From positions 1 to 47,749 of the forward strand of contig CAYTGR010000039.1 in NCBI GenBank assembly GCA_964437445.1: a DNA stretch of 47,749 nt, given 5' to 3'. The position numbers were made by a program, and so were the translations under genes. Shown in pieces: positions 38,318 through 46,390 of the stretch. The notes under the pieces are model-generated. The model saw only the letters and a program-made list of their open reading frames with translations. It had not been told where the DNA came from and made no database searches. Numbering within the stretch: position 1 is the first letter of the stretch; each line of letters begins with the position of its first letter. Origin of the DNA: CAYTGR01 sp964437445 (GTDB lineage: Bacteria; Chloroflexota; Anaerolineae; B4-G1; SLSP01).

Positions 38318-41302
38318 ATGGCCGACAAAAAAGATTTTCAGCAGGTGAGTGATTACGTGTGGGAACTGCCCCGCACGCACGATCCCCGGATGCAGGTGCC
38401 GGCGCGCATTTACGGCAACGCGGAAATCTTTGACCTGGCCTTTCGCGATAACTCCGTGCAGCAGCTGGTCAACGTGGCGATGCTGCCGGGGATCGTGAAC
38501 TACGCGCTGGCGATGCCCGATATGCACCAGGGCTACGGCTTCCCCATTGGCGGGGTGGCGGCCTTCCGCGCCGACAGCGGCCTCATCTCCCCCGGCGGGG
38601 TCGGGTATGACATCAACTGCCTGGCTGGCGAAAGCCGAATTCTACATACGGACGGATACACAATCTCCATCGCGGAAATGGAAACGGAGTGGGAAGCAGC
38701 ACGTTTGCGCTGCCAGGATTTAGACGCACTGCAAGAGTCTGAAACGGTCATTGTGGGCTATCTGCGCCGGATACCGGCAACCCCTGTCCTGCGGTTGGTG
38801 ACCACCGGCGGTGACGAGCTAATTGCCACCGCTGACCATCCGGTATGGACGCCCAATGGAATGCGTCCGTTGGGCTCATTAAGCCCTGGCGACCAGGTGG
38901 CGCGTTATCCCTTTGAAGGCGTAGCGTATGAGCCGCCGCCGGATAGGGTGATTGTGGATGAAGCGGACGTTGACCGGATGTTAGCCGCGTTGGGCAAGGG
39001 AGAAGCGGGTCGTGCTACCGGGCAAATCAAGGAACAATTGCGCCGTTTGAATCTATTGCCACTCCGCCTGAATTCAGCGGCTCTGCCGGCCCTGTTGCGC
39101 TTGATGGGCTACGTTTGGGGGGATGGCAGTCTCTCTTTTGCCGGGAAGAGCCATAAAGGAGTCACCTGGTTTTACGGCGATCCGGCTGATTTGGAAGCGA
39201 TGCGGCAAGACGTCATGCGCCTAGGGTTCACTCCTTCGCGGGTCTATTCACGGCGGCGTGAGCACAAAATTACCACAACCTACGACACCTATCAATTTTC
39301 TCGCACCGAAACCAGTTTCAAGGTTGTAGGAAGCGCTTTTGCGGTCTTGTTAGCGGCTTTGGGCGTGCCGCGTGGCGTGAAAACAACGCAAGATTTTCGT
39401 CTCCCGGAGTGGCTGTTTGCCGCTCCGCGTTGGCAACAACGGCTTTTTCTCGCTGCCTTCTTTGGGGCTAAATTGAGCTTGCCGGAAACTATCACCGGAC
39501 ATGGCGCAAATTTTTACGCGCCGGTACTCTCAATGAATAAACGTGAAGGCTATGTGGCCAGTGGACGGGCGTTTTTGGAAGATCTGAGCCGCTTATTGGC
39601 CGGTTTTGGTGTGGAGACCAAGACTATCAGCGAACGCCCTGAGCAACTCAACCGGGACGGCCAACGCTCCATTCGCTTGCGGTTGGTTCTTTCCGGTCAG
39701 CCGCAAAGCTTGCTTAACTTGTGGTCGCGGGTGGGATTTGAGTATCATCAGCGGCGGCGGGTCACTGCATTAGTCGCGGTGCAATATCTCCGGGAGAAGA
39801 TGAGCCGGTTAAAGATTCGTGAGGCGGTAGCCGAGACCGCGGTGGCTTTACAGGCGGCAGGGGTAGCTCCTGCCCAAATCTACAACGAGCTGGTCACTGA
39901 AACGACTAACCACCGTTTTGTAGCACGCTCCCTGTACGAGGGCCGCAAAACTGCGGTGCGAGTGGGGATGGATTTTCAGGCCTTCGCCGATTATCGTGTA
40001 GCAGCCACGTCGGGACTTGGCGAGAGTGGGATGGTATGGACTACCGTGGCCGCGTTAGAGCCGGTTTCCGATTTTGCCGGCGAAGTCTATGATTTTACTG
40101 TGGCCCACCCAGGGCATAATTTTGTGGCCGATGGCTTTGTGGTGTCTAACTGCGGCGTACGGATGCTGGCCTCACCGTTGCACCATGAGGAGCTCCGACC
40201 CCATCTGGAGCAGCTCACCGCCGCGATCTATCGGGCCTGCCCCAGCGGCTTGAGCGACGCAGGGGCGGTCCGCGTCACCCAGAAAGAGCTGGATCAGGTG
40301 CTGGAGCGGGGCGCGGAGTGGGCGCTGGCGAAGGGGTACGCCACCCGTGACGACCTGGACCGCACCGAGGATCGCGGGGCCATCGCCGGGGCGGATGCCG
40401 ACCTGGTTCCGCCGCGGGCCAAAGAGCGCGGGCGGCCCCAACTGGGCTCGCTGGGTTCCGGCAACCATTTCCTGGAAATTGATGTGATTGATGAAATCTA
40501 CGAGCCTGAGGTCGCCCAGGCGTTCGGGCTGTTCAAGGATGGCATTGCGGTGCAGATTCACTGCGGCTCGCGCGGGTTAGGGCACGAGGTGTGTACTCAA
40601 TACCTCCGGCAGTTGCAGGACGCGCCGCGCCGCTACGGGATTGAGATCCCCGACCGCGAGCTGGTTGCCGCGCCGGTCACGTCACCGGAGGGCAAGGCTT
40701 ACCTGGCGGCGATGACGGCGGCGGCCAATTACGCTTTTGCCAACCGGCAAATCCTCGCCCATTTCATCCGGCTGGCCTTTGAACAGGTGCTCGTCGGCAA
40801 AGTCAGCCAGTGGGAGTTGCAACAGGTCTACGATGTGGCGCACAACATCGCCAAGCTGGAAAAACATCGCGTGGGCGGGCAAGAGCTCAAGCTGGTGGTC
40901 CACCGCAAGGGGGCCACGCGCGCCTTCCCAGCCGGCCATCCCGTGTTGCCGCCGGCCTATCGCGCCACCGGCCAACCGGTGCTGGTTCCCGGCTCCATGG
41001 GCACGACCTCCTACGTCCTGGTGGGGACGGAGCGGGCCTTGCAGGAGACCTTTGGCTCCACCTGCCATGGCGCCGGGCGCATGATGAGCCGCAGCAAGGC
41101 GCTCAAGTCGCGCCGGGGCGAAGAGGTGCGTGACGATTTGCACGAGCAGGGGATCGTCGTCCGCACCGGTAGCCTCAAAGGGCTGGCCGAGGAAGCGCCA
41201 GAAGCGTACAAAGATGTCAGTCTGGTGGTGGAATCGGTGGTGGGCGCCGGGCTGGCCCGCCTGGTGGCCCGGGTGCGCCCGCTGGCCGTTATCAAGGGGT
41301 GA
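38318..41302 (+). CDS. rtcB: RNA-splicing ligase RtcB, interrupted by an intein
   Basis: 994 residues before splicing: N-extein 1-100, intein 101-611, C-extein 612-994, giving a normal 483-residue RtcB. RtcB joins 2',3'-cyclic phosphate and 5'-OH RNA ends using GTP and Mn2+. MPDMHQGYGFPIGG, GVGYDIN-CGVR (metal Cys), GSGNHFLE, HCGSRGLGHE and the HGAGRMMSR guanylylation loop (the His is the GMP-linked residue) are intact once the intein is removed. AAGGAGGTG precedes ATG. Archease, its activator, is encoded just upstream. Confidence 0.97.
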   Translation: MADKKDFQQVSDYVWELPRTHDPRMQVPARIYGNAEIFDLAFRDNSVQQLVNVAMLPGIVNYALAMPDMHQGYGFPIGGVAAFRADSGLISPGGVGYDINCLAGESRILHTDGYTISIAEMETEWEAARLRCQDLDALQESETVIVGYLRRIPATPVLRLVTTGGDELIATADHPVWTPNGMRPLGSLSPGDQVARYPFEGVAYEPPPDRVIVDEADVDRMLAALGKGEAGRATGQIKEQLRRLNLLPLRLNSAALPALLRLMGYVWGDGSLSFAGKSHKGVTWFYGDPADLEAMRQDVMRLGFTPSRVYSRRREHKITTTYDTYQFSRTETSFKVVGSAFAVLLAALGVPRGVKTTQDFRLPEWLFAAPRWQQRLFLAAFFGAKLSLPETITGHGANFYAPVLSMNKREGYVASGRAFLEDLSRLLAGFGVETKTISERPEQLNRDGQRSIRLRLVLSGQPQSLLNLWSRVGFEYHQRRRVTALVAVQYLREKMSRLKIREAVAETAVALQAAGVAPAQIYNELVTETTNHRFVARSLYEGRKTAVRVGMDFQAFADYRVAATSGLGESGMVWTTVAALEPVSDFAGEVYDFTVAHPGHNFVADGFVVSNCGVRMLASPLHHEELRPHLEQLTAAIYRACPSGLSDAGAVRVTQKELDQVLERGAEWALAKGYATRDDLDRTEDRGAIAGADADLVPPRAKERGRPQLGSLGSGNHFLEIDVIDEIYEPEVAQAFGLFKDGIAVQIHCGSRGLGHEVCTQYLRQLQDAPRRYGIEIPDRELVAAPVTSPEGKAYLAAMTAAANYAFANRQILAHFIRLAFEQVLVGKVSQWELQQVYDVAHNIAKLEKHRVGGQELKLVVHRKGATRAFPAGHPVLPPAYRATGQPVLVPGSMGTTSYVLVGTERALQETFGSTCHGAGRMMSRSKALKSRRGEEVRDDLHEQGIVVRTGSLKGLAEEAPEAYKDVSLVVESVVGAGLARLVARVRPLAVIKG
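38618..40150 (+). mobile_element. RtcB intein with LAGLIDADG endonuclease domain
   Basis: 511 residues inserted at GYDIN/CGVR, the same metal-cysteine site used by archaeal RtcB inteins. Block A starts C101-LAGESRI; block B has TADH; block F is GEVYDFTVAHPGHNFVADGF; it ends V-V-S-N before Cys612. The penultimate residue is Ser instead of the usual His. The endonuclease has motif 1 LMGYVWGDGS (Asp269), but motif 2 reads FLAAFFGAKLS with Lys385 at the acidic position. The DNA is visibly less GC-rich than the exteins, which indicates transfer. Confidence 0.95.
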
Positions 41303-41323
41303 GAGACGAAGTCGGGGATACCA

Positions 41324-41350
41324 AGACGGGGCGCAACTTGCGCCCCGTCT
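41324..41350. terminator. Hairpin between convergent rtcB and csp
   Basis: 11-bp perfect stem AGACGGGGCGC / GCGCCCCGTCT with loop AACTT. No T-tract follows on either strand. Confidence 0.5.
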
Positions 41351-41370
41351 CACGAATGACCGTCTGAGAA

Positions 41371-41586
41371 TTACAGACGGATAATGTTGGTGGCCTTGGG
41401 CCCGCGCTCGCTGTCAATCAAGGAGAATTCCACGCGATCTCCCTTGTTCAGCGTGCGGAAGCCGGCCCCGGCAATGTCAGAGAAGTGGGCGAAGACGTCT
41501 TTGCCGCCGTCCTCGCGGGCGATAAAGCCGTAGCCTTTCTTCTCGTCAAACCACTTCACCGTACCTGTGAAACGACCGTTGTCCAT
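41371..41586 (-). CDS. Cold-shock-domain protein
   Basis: 71 residues. GTVKWFDEKKGYGFI contains RNP1 (KGYGFI), and DVFAHFSDI is RNP2. Single OB-fold RNA/DNA chaperone. CTGGAGGTTGATGGT precedes ATG. It follows the SlyD-type gene by 26 bp, so both come from the promoter at 42244-42271. Confidence 0.96.
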   Translation of the reverse strand: MDNGRFTGTVKWFDEKKGYGFIAREDGGKDVFAHFSDIAGAGFRTLNKGDRVEFSLIDSERGPKATNIIRL

Positions 41587-41612
41587 ACCATCAACCTCCA
41601 GAAATTTAAAAC

Positions 41613-42101
41613 TTAATGACCGCCCGCGTGATGAACGTGGCCGTGGGCCAGCTCTTCGGGCGTGGCCTGCCGTACGTCCACCACGGTGACTTCAAAATAG
41701 AGCGTTTCCCCGGCCAGCGGATGGTTGTAATCCATCAGTACCCGGTCGGATTCTACCTCTTTCACATAGACGGGGATCGCGTGGCCTTCCTCGTCTTGCA
41801 CCTGGAACATCATGCCGGGAGCCAGCTCCAGACCCGGCGGAAATGCCCCCAAGGGGACCCATTCGGCGGCATCTTCCACGTAGGTACCATACCCCTCCGC
41901 GGGGGAAACAATCACTTCACGACAATCGCCGACCTGCATTCCGGTGATTGCCTGCTCCAGTCCGGGGATGATCATATGCATGCCGTGAATGTACGTCAGG
42001 GGTTCAGAACCGGCAGAACTATCTACGACCTGACCGTCGGCCAACTGCACCGTGTAATCCAAACTCACTACCATCTTTTCCTGAACGGCGAGAGGGGACA
42101 T
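41613..42101 (-). CDS. SlyD-type FKBP peptidyl-prolyl cis-trans isomerase
   Basis: 162 residues. VVSLDYTVQLADGQVVDSS, GMHMIIPGLEQAITGMQVGD, the insert-in-flap segment around EWVPLGAFPPG, and MDYNHPLAGETLYFEVTV match SlyD. The tail HGHVHHAGGH is His-rich and may bind nickel. It catalyses proline isomerisation and acts as a chaperone. AAAGGAT precedes ATG. Transcription starts about 135 nt upstream and crosses a leader terminator. Confidence 0.92.
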   Translation of the reverse strand: MSPLAVQEKMVVSLDYTVQLADGQVVDSSAGSEPLTYIHGMHMIIPGLEQAITGMQVGDCREVIVSPAEGYGTYVEDAAEWVPLGAFPPGLELAPGMMFQVQDEEGHAIPVYVKEVESDRVLMDYNHPLAGETLYFEVTVVDVRQATPEELAHGHVHHAGGH

Positions 42102-42117
42102 TCGCTGATCCTTTCAC

Positions 42118-42159
42118 AAAATAAAACGGCCTTCCAGGGAGCTTGTCCCTGAATGGCCG
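42118..42159 (-). terminator. Attenuator-like terminator in the slyD-csp leader
   Basis: On the minus strand CGGCC-att-CAGGGA, loop, TCCCTG-gaa-GGCCG, then TTTTATTTT. It ends about 16 nt before ATG. An extra TCCCTG (42182-42177) lies upstream and can pair with the 5' arm CAGGGA, which would prevent the terminator. Confidence 0.75.
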
Positions 42160-42243
42160 ATAGCTGCGCTCTTCTACAGGGAACTACCTTTAGCGCGTGT
42201 TGTCATTACAGCTGTAAAACCCATAAAAATCCAACCCGGTTCA

Positions 42244-42271
42244 AGTATAGCATATGCAAATCATTTGTCAA
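42244..42271 (-). promoter_or_regulatory. slyD-csp promoter
   Basis: TTGACA (42271-42266), 16-bp spacer, TATACT (42249-42244). Strong match, start near 42237. Confidence 0.85.
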
Positions 42272-42360
42272 GAACAGCAATTACGTTTGAGCGGATGTCT
42301 ATAGCGCTGGCCTCGCGGGCTGATCGGTGTACAATGTCAGTTCAGCGCAGTGAGGGAATC

Positions 42361-43347
42361 ATGCTAACGTGGGATGGAGATGAGGTGGACGAAGTGGAAG
42401 GGCCGGAAGCCAAGGAGGCAACGGCCGGGCAACGGTGGCAAATGACCGTGACCACGGGCGGGGAGCGGCTGGATCACTTTTTGGTGATGGCTTTGCCGGC
42501 CTTGACCCGCTCGGCGCTCCAGCGGCTCATTGAGACCGGCGAGGTGACGTTAAACGGCGCTGCGACCCGTCCGGCGCAGAAGGTGCGCGCCGGCGACGTG
42601 GTGACCGTACACGTGCCATCGCCGCGACCGGCCACGTTGGCGGCAGAACCGTTGCCGCTGGCGATCCTCTACGAGGACGCCGATCTATTGGTGATAAATA
42701 AAGCCGCCGGGATGCCGGTGCATCCGGGCGCGGGCAACCCCTCCGGTACGTTGGTCAATGCCGTGCTGGCTCACTGTCCGGACCTGCAAGGGGTGGGGGG
42801 CGAAGTGCGCCCCGGCATTGTTCACCGCCTGGACAAGGATACTTCCGGTGTGATCGTGGTTGCCAAAAATGACGCCGCGCACCAGGGTCTCCAGCGCCAG
42901 TTCAAGACGCGCGCCGTGCACAAGACCTACGTGGCTTTGCTGATCGGGGCGCTCAAGCCGGACGAAGGGTTGATTGACGCGCCGATTGGACGGCATCCGG
43001 TCCAGCGCCAGAAGATGGCGGTCGTGGCCGCCGGGCGTGAAGCGCGTACCCGGTGGCACGTGCTGGCGCATTTGCAGGATGCGACCGGGCGGCCTTATAC
43101 GCTGGTAGAGGCGTATCCAGAGACCGGGCGCACCCATCAGATCCGGGTTCACTTTGCCTGGCTGGGCTATCCCCTGGTCGGCGATGCCACCTACGGCCCG
43201 GCGCATCCACCGCTGCCGGCCCCCCGCCAGTTCCTGCACGCCCGCGAGTTGGCGTTGCGCCATCCGAGCACTGGCCAGGCGTTGACGTTCCATGCACCGC
43301 TGCCGGAGGAACTCTCGGCCGTTCTGGCCACGCTGACCCCGGCGTGA
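42361..43347 (+). CDS. rluD: RluD-family 23S rRNA pseudouridine synthase
   Basis: 328 residues from ATG 42361 (GAGGGA upstream). S4 domain at about 30-95 (RLDHFLVMALPALTRSALQRLI), then the RluA/RluD catalytic core with IVHRLDKDTSGVIVVAKN, where the Asp of HRLDKDT is the nucleophile, and GRTHQIRVH. It isomerises uridines in the large rRNA; the exact positions are inferred from the family. The longer frame is rejected because TACAAT at 42330-42335 would be the -10. Confidence 0.92.
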   Translation: MLTWDGDEVDEVEGPEAKEATAGQRWQMTVTTGGERLDHFLVMALPALTRSALQRLIETGEVTLNGAATRPAQKVRAGDVVTVHVPSPRPATLAAEPLPLAILYEDADLLVINKAAGMPVHPGAGNPSGTLVNAVLAHCPDLQGVGGEVRPGIVHRLDKDTSGVIVVAKNDAAHQGLQRQFKTRAVHKTYVALLIGALKPDEGLIDAPIGRHPVQRQKMAVVAAGREARTRWHVLAHLQDATGRPYTLVEAYPETGRTHQIRVHFAWLGYPLVGDATYGPAHPPLPAPRQFLHARELALRHPSTGQALTFHAPLPEELSAVLATLTPA

Positions 43348-43368
43348 GGCCGTGCGGCCGGGCGCTTC

Positions 43369-43396
43369 TTGACATTCCTCCCGCTTCAGGTATCTT
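43369..43396 (+). promoter_or_regulatory. tlyA promoter
   Basis: TTGACA (43369-43374), 16-bp spacer, TATCTT (43391-43396). Start near 43403, about 10 nt before GTG 43413. Confidence 0.65.
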
Positions 43397-43412
43397 TCCC
43401 TCTGGGGCGAAT

Positions 43413-44219
43413 GTGGCAAAGCAACGGTTAGACCTGTTGGTCACGGAGCGGGGACTGGCGGAAAGCCGGGCGGTGGCGCAGCGGCTGATCCACGCCGGTG
43501 AGGTGTTGGTGGACGGCGTGGTGGTGGATAAGCCGGGCGCGCTCGTGGCCGCAACTGCGGCGGTGACGCTCCAGGCCCACCCCCGGTTTGTCAGCCGGGG
43601 CGGCGAGAAGTTGGCCGCGGCGCTGGCACGCTTTAAGGTGCCGGTCGCCGGCAAAGTGGCCGCTGACGTCGGCGCTTCCACCGGCGGCTTTACCGATTGT
43701 CTGTTGCAGTGCGGTGCGGCACGGGTTTACGCGCTGGATGTGGGATACGGTCAGCTGGCCTGGTCGTTGCGGCAGGATCCGCGCGTGGTCGTGCTGGAGC
43801 GGACCAATGCCCGTTATGTGACGACGCTGGCCGAACCGGTGGATTTGATCGTCTCAGACGTCTCGTTCATCTCCATCAAGATCATCTACGCCACAGCGGT
43901 GCACTGGCTGAAACCGGCCGGCGAGGTGGTCTCACTGATTAAGCCACAATTTGAGGCCGGCCGCCGCCAGGTAGGGAAGGGGGGCGTGGTGCGCGACCCG
44001 GCGGCCCATCGGCAGGTGCTGGAAGAGGTGACGGAGATGCTCGCGGCGTTGGGGCTGGGGTTGCAAGGGCTGATGGTCTCTCCCTTGTTGGGGCCGGCCG
44101 GCAACGTGGAGTTTCTGGGGTGGTGGCGGCTGGGCGTTTCCGGGGTAGAGCGCGCGTCGTCAATTGCGGCGGCGTTGCACGAAGCGGAAACAGTCAGGGA
44201 AAAAGGGGAACGGGGATAA
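43413..44219 (+). CDS. tlyA: TlyA-family rRNA 2'-O-methyltransferase
   Basis: 268 residues from GTG 43413, the usual TlyA length. S4 domain at residues 3-60 (KQRLDLLVTERGLAESRAVAQRLI), then an FtsJ-like methylase with SAM loop ADVGASTGGFTDCLL, DVGYGQLAW, LIVSDVSFIS and LIKPQFEAGR. TlyA enzymes methylate 16S and/or 23S rRNA; haemolysin activity was the old name. The promoter position rules out upstream starts. Confidence 0.9.
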   Translation: MAKQRLDLLVTERGLAESRAVAQRLIHAGEVLVDGVVVDKPGALVAATAAVTLQAHPRFVSRGGEKLAAALARFKVPVAGKVAADVGASTGGFTDCLLQCGAARVYALDVGYGQLAWSLRQDPRVVVLERTNARYVTTLAEPVDLIVSDVSFISIKIIYATAVHWLKPAGEVVSLIKPQFEAGRRQVGKGGVVRDPAAHRQVLEEVTEMLAALGLGLQGLMVSPLLGPAGNVEFLGWWRLGVSGVERASSIAAALHEAETVREKGERG

Positions 44220-44226
44220 TCTGCGT

Positions 44227-44448
44227 ATGGAAGCGGTCAATTTAACCATTCGGTATATCGCCAACATTTACACCCTGCCGGACTGGCGTGGACGGGGGAT
44301 CGCTACCACGTTGACGCGGGCCATTCTGGATGCGGCGCGGGCTACCGGGTTGCCGCGTGTCTGGCTGCGCGCTTCCGCGCTGGGACGCCCTGTCTACGAG
44401 CGGCTCGGCTTTGTGAGCAACCTGGCGTACATGGAATTCGTATTTTGA
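44227..44448 (+). CDS. Truncated GNAT acetyltransferase
   Basis: 73 residues from ATG 44227. It contains only the acetyl-CoA-binding half: IANIYTLPDWRGRGIATTL (motif A, R-G-R-G-I-A) and RPVYERLGF (motif B end). A full GNAT has about 140-170 residues, so the first half is missing. No remnant is visible in the preceding 7 bp, which directly follows tlyA. It may be a decayed gene or a minimal GNAT; lepA starts 21 bp later. Confidence 0.6.
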   Translation: MEAVNLTIRYIANIYTLPDWRGRGIATTLTRAILDAARATGLPRVWLRASALGRPVYERLGFVSNLAYMEFVF

Positions 44449-44469
44449 TAGAGAGGAGTGGGGCAAGGG

Positions 44470-46278
44470 ATGGACCCCGCACACATTCGGAATTTCAGCA
44501 TTATTGCCCATATTGATCACGGCAAATCCACCTTGGCCGACCGGTTGCTGGAGGTGACCGGCACGGTGGATTCGCGCCAGATGGCGTCGCAATCGCAGGT
44601 GTTGGACAGCATGGCGCTGGAGCAGGAAAAGGGCGTCACCATCAAGGCTTCGGCGGTCCAGATGCGCTGGACGGCGGCCGACGGGGAAGAATATGAGCTC
44701 AATCTGATTGACACGCCGGGCCACGTGGATTTCGGCTACGAAGTGAGCCGCGCCCTGGCCGCCTGCGAAGGAGCGGTGCTGGTGGTGGACGCGACGCAGG
44801 GCATTGAGGCGCAGACGCTCGCCAACCTTTACCTGGCGTTGGAAAATGACCTGGAAGTGATCCCGGTGCTCAACAAGATTGACCTGGCGACGGCGCGGGT
44901 GGAAGAGGTCGCGCGGGAGGTGGCGGACCTGCTGGGCGTGCCGGTGACCGAGGTCATCCCGGTCTCGGCGAAGGAAGGGACCAACGTCCCGGCCGTCTTG
45001 CAGGCGGTGGTGGCGCGCGTTCCCCCCCCACGGGGTGACATGGAGGTACCGCTCCGAGCGTTGATCTTTGATTCGCACTACGATTCATACAAAGGGGTGA
45101 TTGCTTACGTTCGCGTGCAGGAAGGGCGGGTTGACCGCAACACCCCGTTGTTGATGATGGGCACCGGCGCTAAGACCGAGCCGGTGGAGGTCGGTGTCTT
45201 CGCGCCGGAGATGCGGCCGGTGGCGCAGCTGTCGGCAGGGGAGGTCGGTTACATCGCCACCGGCCTGAAGACGGTACGCGAGGCGCACGTCGGTGACACG
45301 ATCACCGATGCGCGGAGGCCCGCTGCCGAGCCGTTGCCGGGGTATCGCCCGGCCAAGCCAATGGTTTTCGCCAGCCTCTACCCTTCGGAGACCGATGATT
45401 ACGTCGCGCTGCGCGATGCGCTGGATAAGCTGCAACTCAACGACGCTTCGCTCACTTTCCAGCCGGAGAGTTCGCAGGCGCTCCAGTTCGGTTTCCGCTG
45501 CGGTTTCCTGGGACTCTTTCACATGGAGATCATCCAGGAGCGGCTGGAGCGGGAATACGGCCAGGACCTGGTCGTGACCGCGCCCAGTGTGATGTACGAA
45601 GTGGCGCTCAGCAGCGGGGAAACGGTGGAGATCAACCGTCCCGCCGACCTGCCCGACCCCTCGTACATTCTGGAAGTCCGCGAGCCGTGGATGCGGGTGC
45701 AGGTTTTCACACCGAACCAGTACATCGGCGTGCTCATGGAGATCTTCCGCCGTAAGCGGGGCGAGTTCGTATTGACCGAAACGCTGGACCGCGAGCGGGT
45801 GATGCTCACGTTTGAGGTGCCGCTGGCCGAGATGGTGATAGATTTGCACGACCGGATCAAATCGGCCACGCGCGGGTATGCCTCCATGGATTACAGCTTC
45901 ATCGGTTACCGGCCCGACGATCTGGTCAAGGTGGACATCCTGGTCAACGGGGAGCCGGTGGATGCCCTGGCGTTTATCGTCCACCGTGACAAAGCTTACG
46001 AGAAGGGCCAGCTGCTCATCCGCAAGATGAAAGAGGTGATCCCGCAGCAGCTCTTTGAGGTGCCGATTCAGGCCGCCGTGGGCGGCAAGGTGCTGGCGCG
46101 TGTCAACGTGAAGGCCTTGCGCAAGGACGTGCTGGCTAAGTGCTACGGCGGCGACGTCACCCGGAAGCGCAAGCTGCTGGAAAAGCAGAAGGCTGGCAAG
46201 AAGCGGATGAAGATGTTGGGCGAGGTGATGATCCCACAGGAGGCATTCCTCTCGCTGCTACGGCTGGAGGAGGAATGA
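44470..46278 (+). CDS. lepA: Elongation factor 4 (LepA)
   Basis: 602 residues from ATG 44470, with GAGAGGAG upstream (a GTG at 44458 is an alternative). G1 AHIDHGKST, G3 DTPGHVDF, G4 NKIDL, then EF-G-like domains, and the LepA-specific C-terminal domain ending in KKRMKMLGEV and basic K/R residues. It is a ribosomal GTPase that acts on stalled or back-translocating ribosomes and in initiation. Confidence 0.97.
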   Translation: MDPAHIRNFSIIAHIDHGKSTLADRLLEVTGTVDSRQMASQSQVLDSMALEQEKGVTIKASAVQMRWTAADGEEYELNLIDTPGHVDFGYEVSRALAACEGAVLVVDATQGIEAQTLANLYLALENDLEVIPVLNKIDLATARVEEVAREVADLLGVPVTEVIPVSAKEGTNVPAVLQAVVARVPPPRGDMEVPLRALIFDSHYDSYKGVIAYVRVQEGRVDRNTPLLMMGTGAKTEPVEVGVFAPEMRPVAQLSAGEVGYIATGLKTVREAHVGDTITDARRPAAEPLPGYRPAKPMVFASLYPSETDDYVALRDALDKLQLNDASLTFQPESSQALQFGFRCGFLGLFHMEIIQERLEREYGQDLVVTAPSVMYEVALSSGETVEINRPADLPDPSYILEVREPWMRVQVFTPNQYIGVLMEIFRRKRGEFVLTETLDRERVMLTFEVPLAEMVIDLHDRIKSATRGYASMDYSFIGYRPDDLVKVDILVNGEPVDALAFIVHRDKAYEKGQLLIRKMKEVIPQQLFEVPIQAAVGGKVLARVNVKALRKDVLAKCYGGDVTRKRKLLEKQKAGKKRMKMLGEVMIPQEAFLSLLRLEEE

Positions 46279-46287
46279 GCCCTGAAG

Positions 46288-46381
46288 CATTGAGACATTG
46301 GGGCGTTGAGGCACTACACTATTATTCCTGCTCACCGCTCACTGAGCTGCTGCAACGCTGCAACCCTGAAACGCTCTTGGA
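46288..46381. repeat. Degenerate 8-bp (with 7-bp) tandem repeats, locus I (lepA-permease spacer)
   Basis: CATTGAGA CATTGGGG CGTTGAGG, then GCTCACC GCTCACT, then CTGCAACG CTGCAACC CTGAAACG. Three different words occur in succession. Confidence 0.8.
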
Positions 46382-46390
46382 AAGGCGCTC

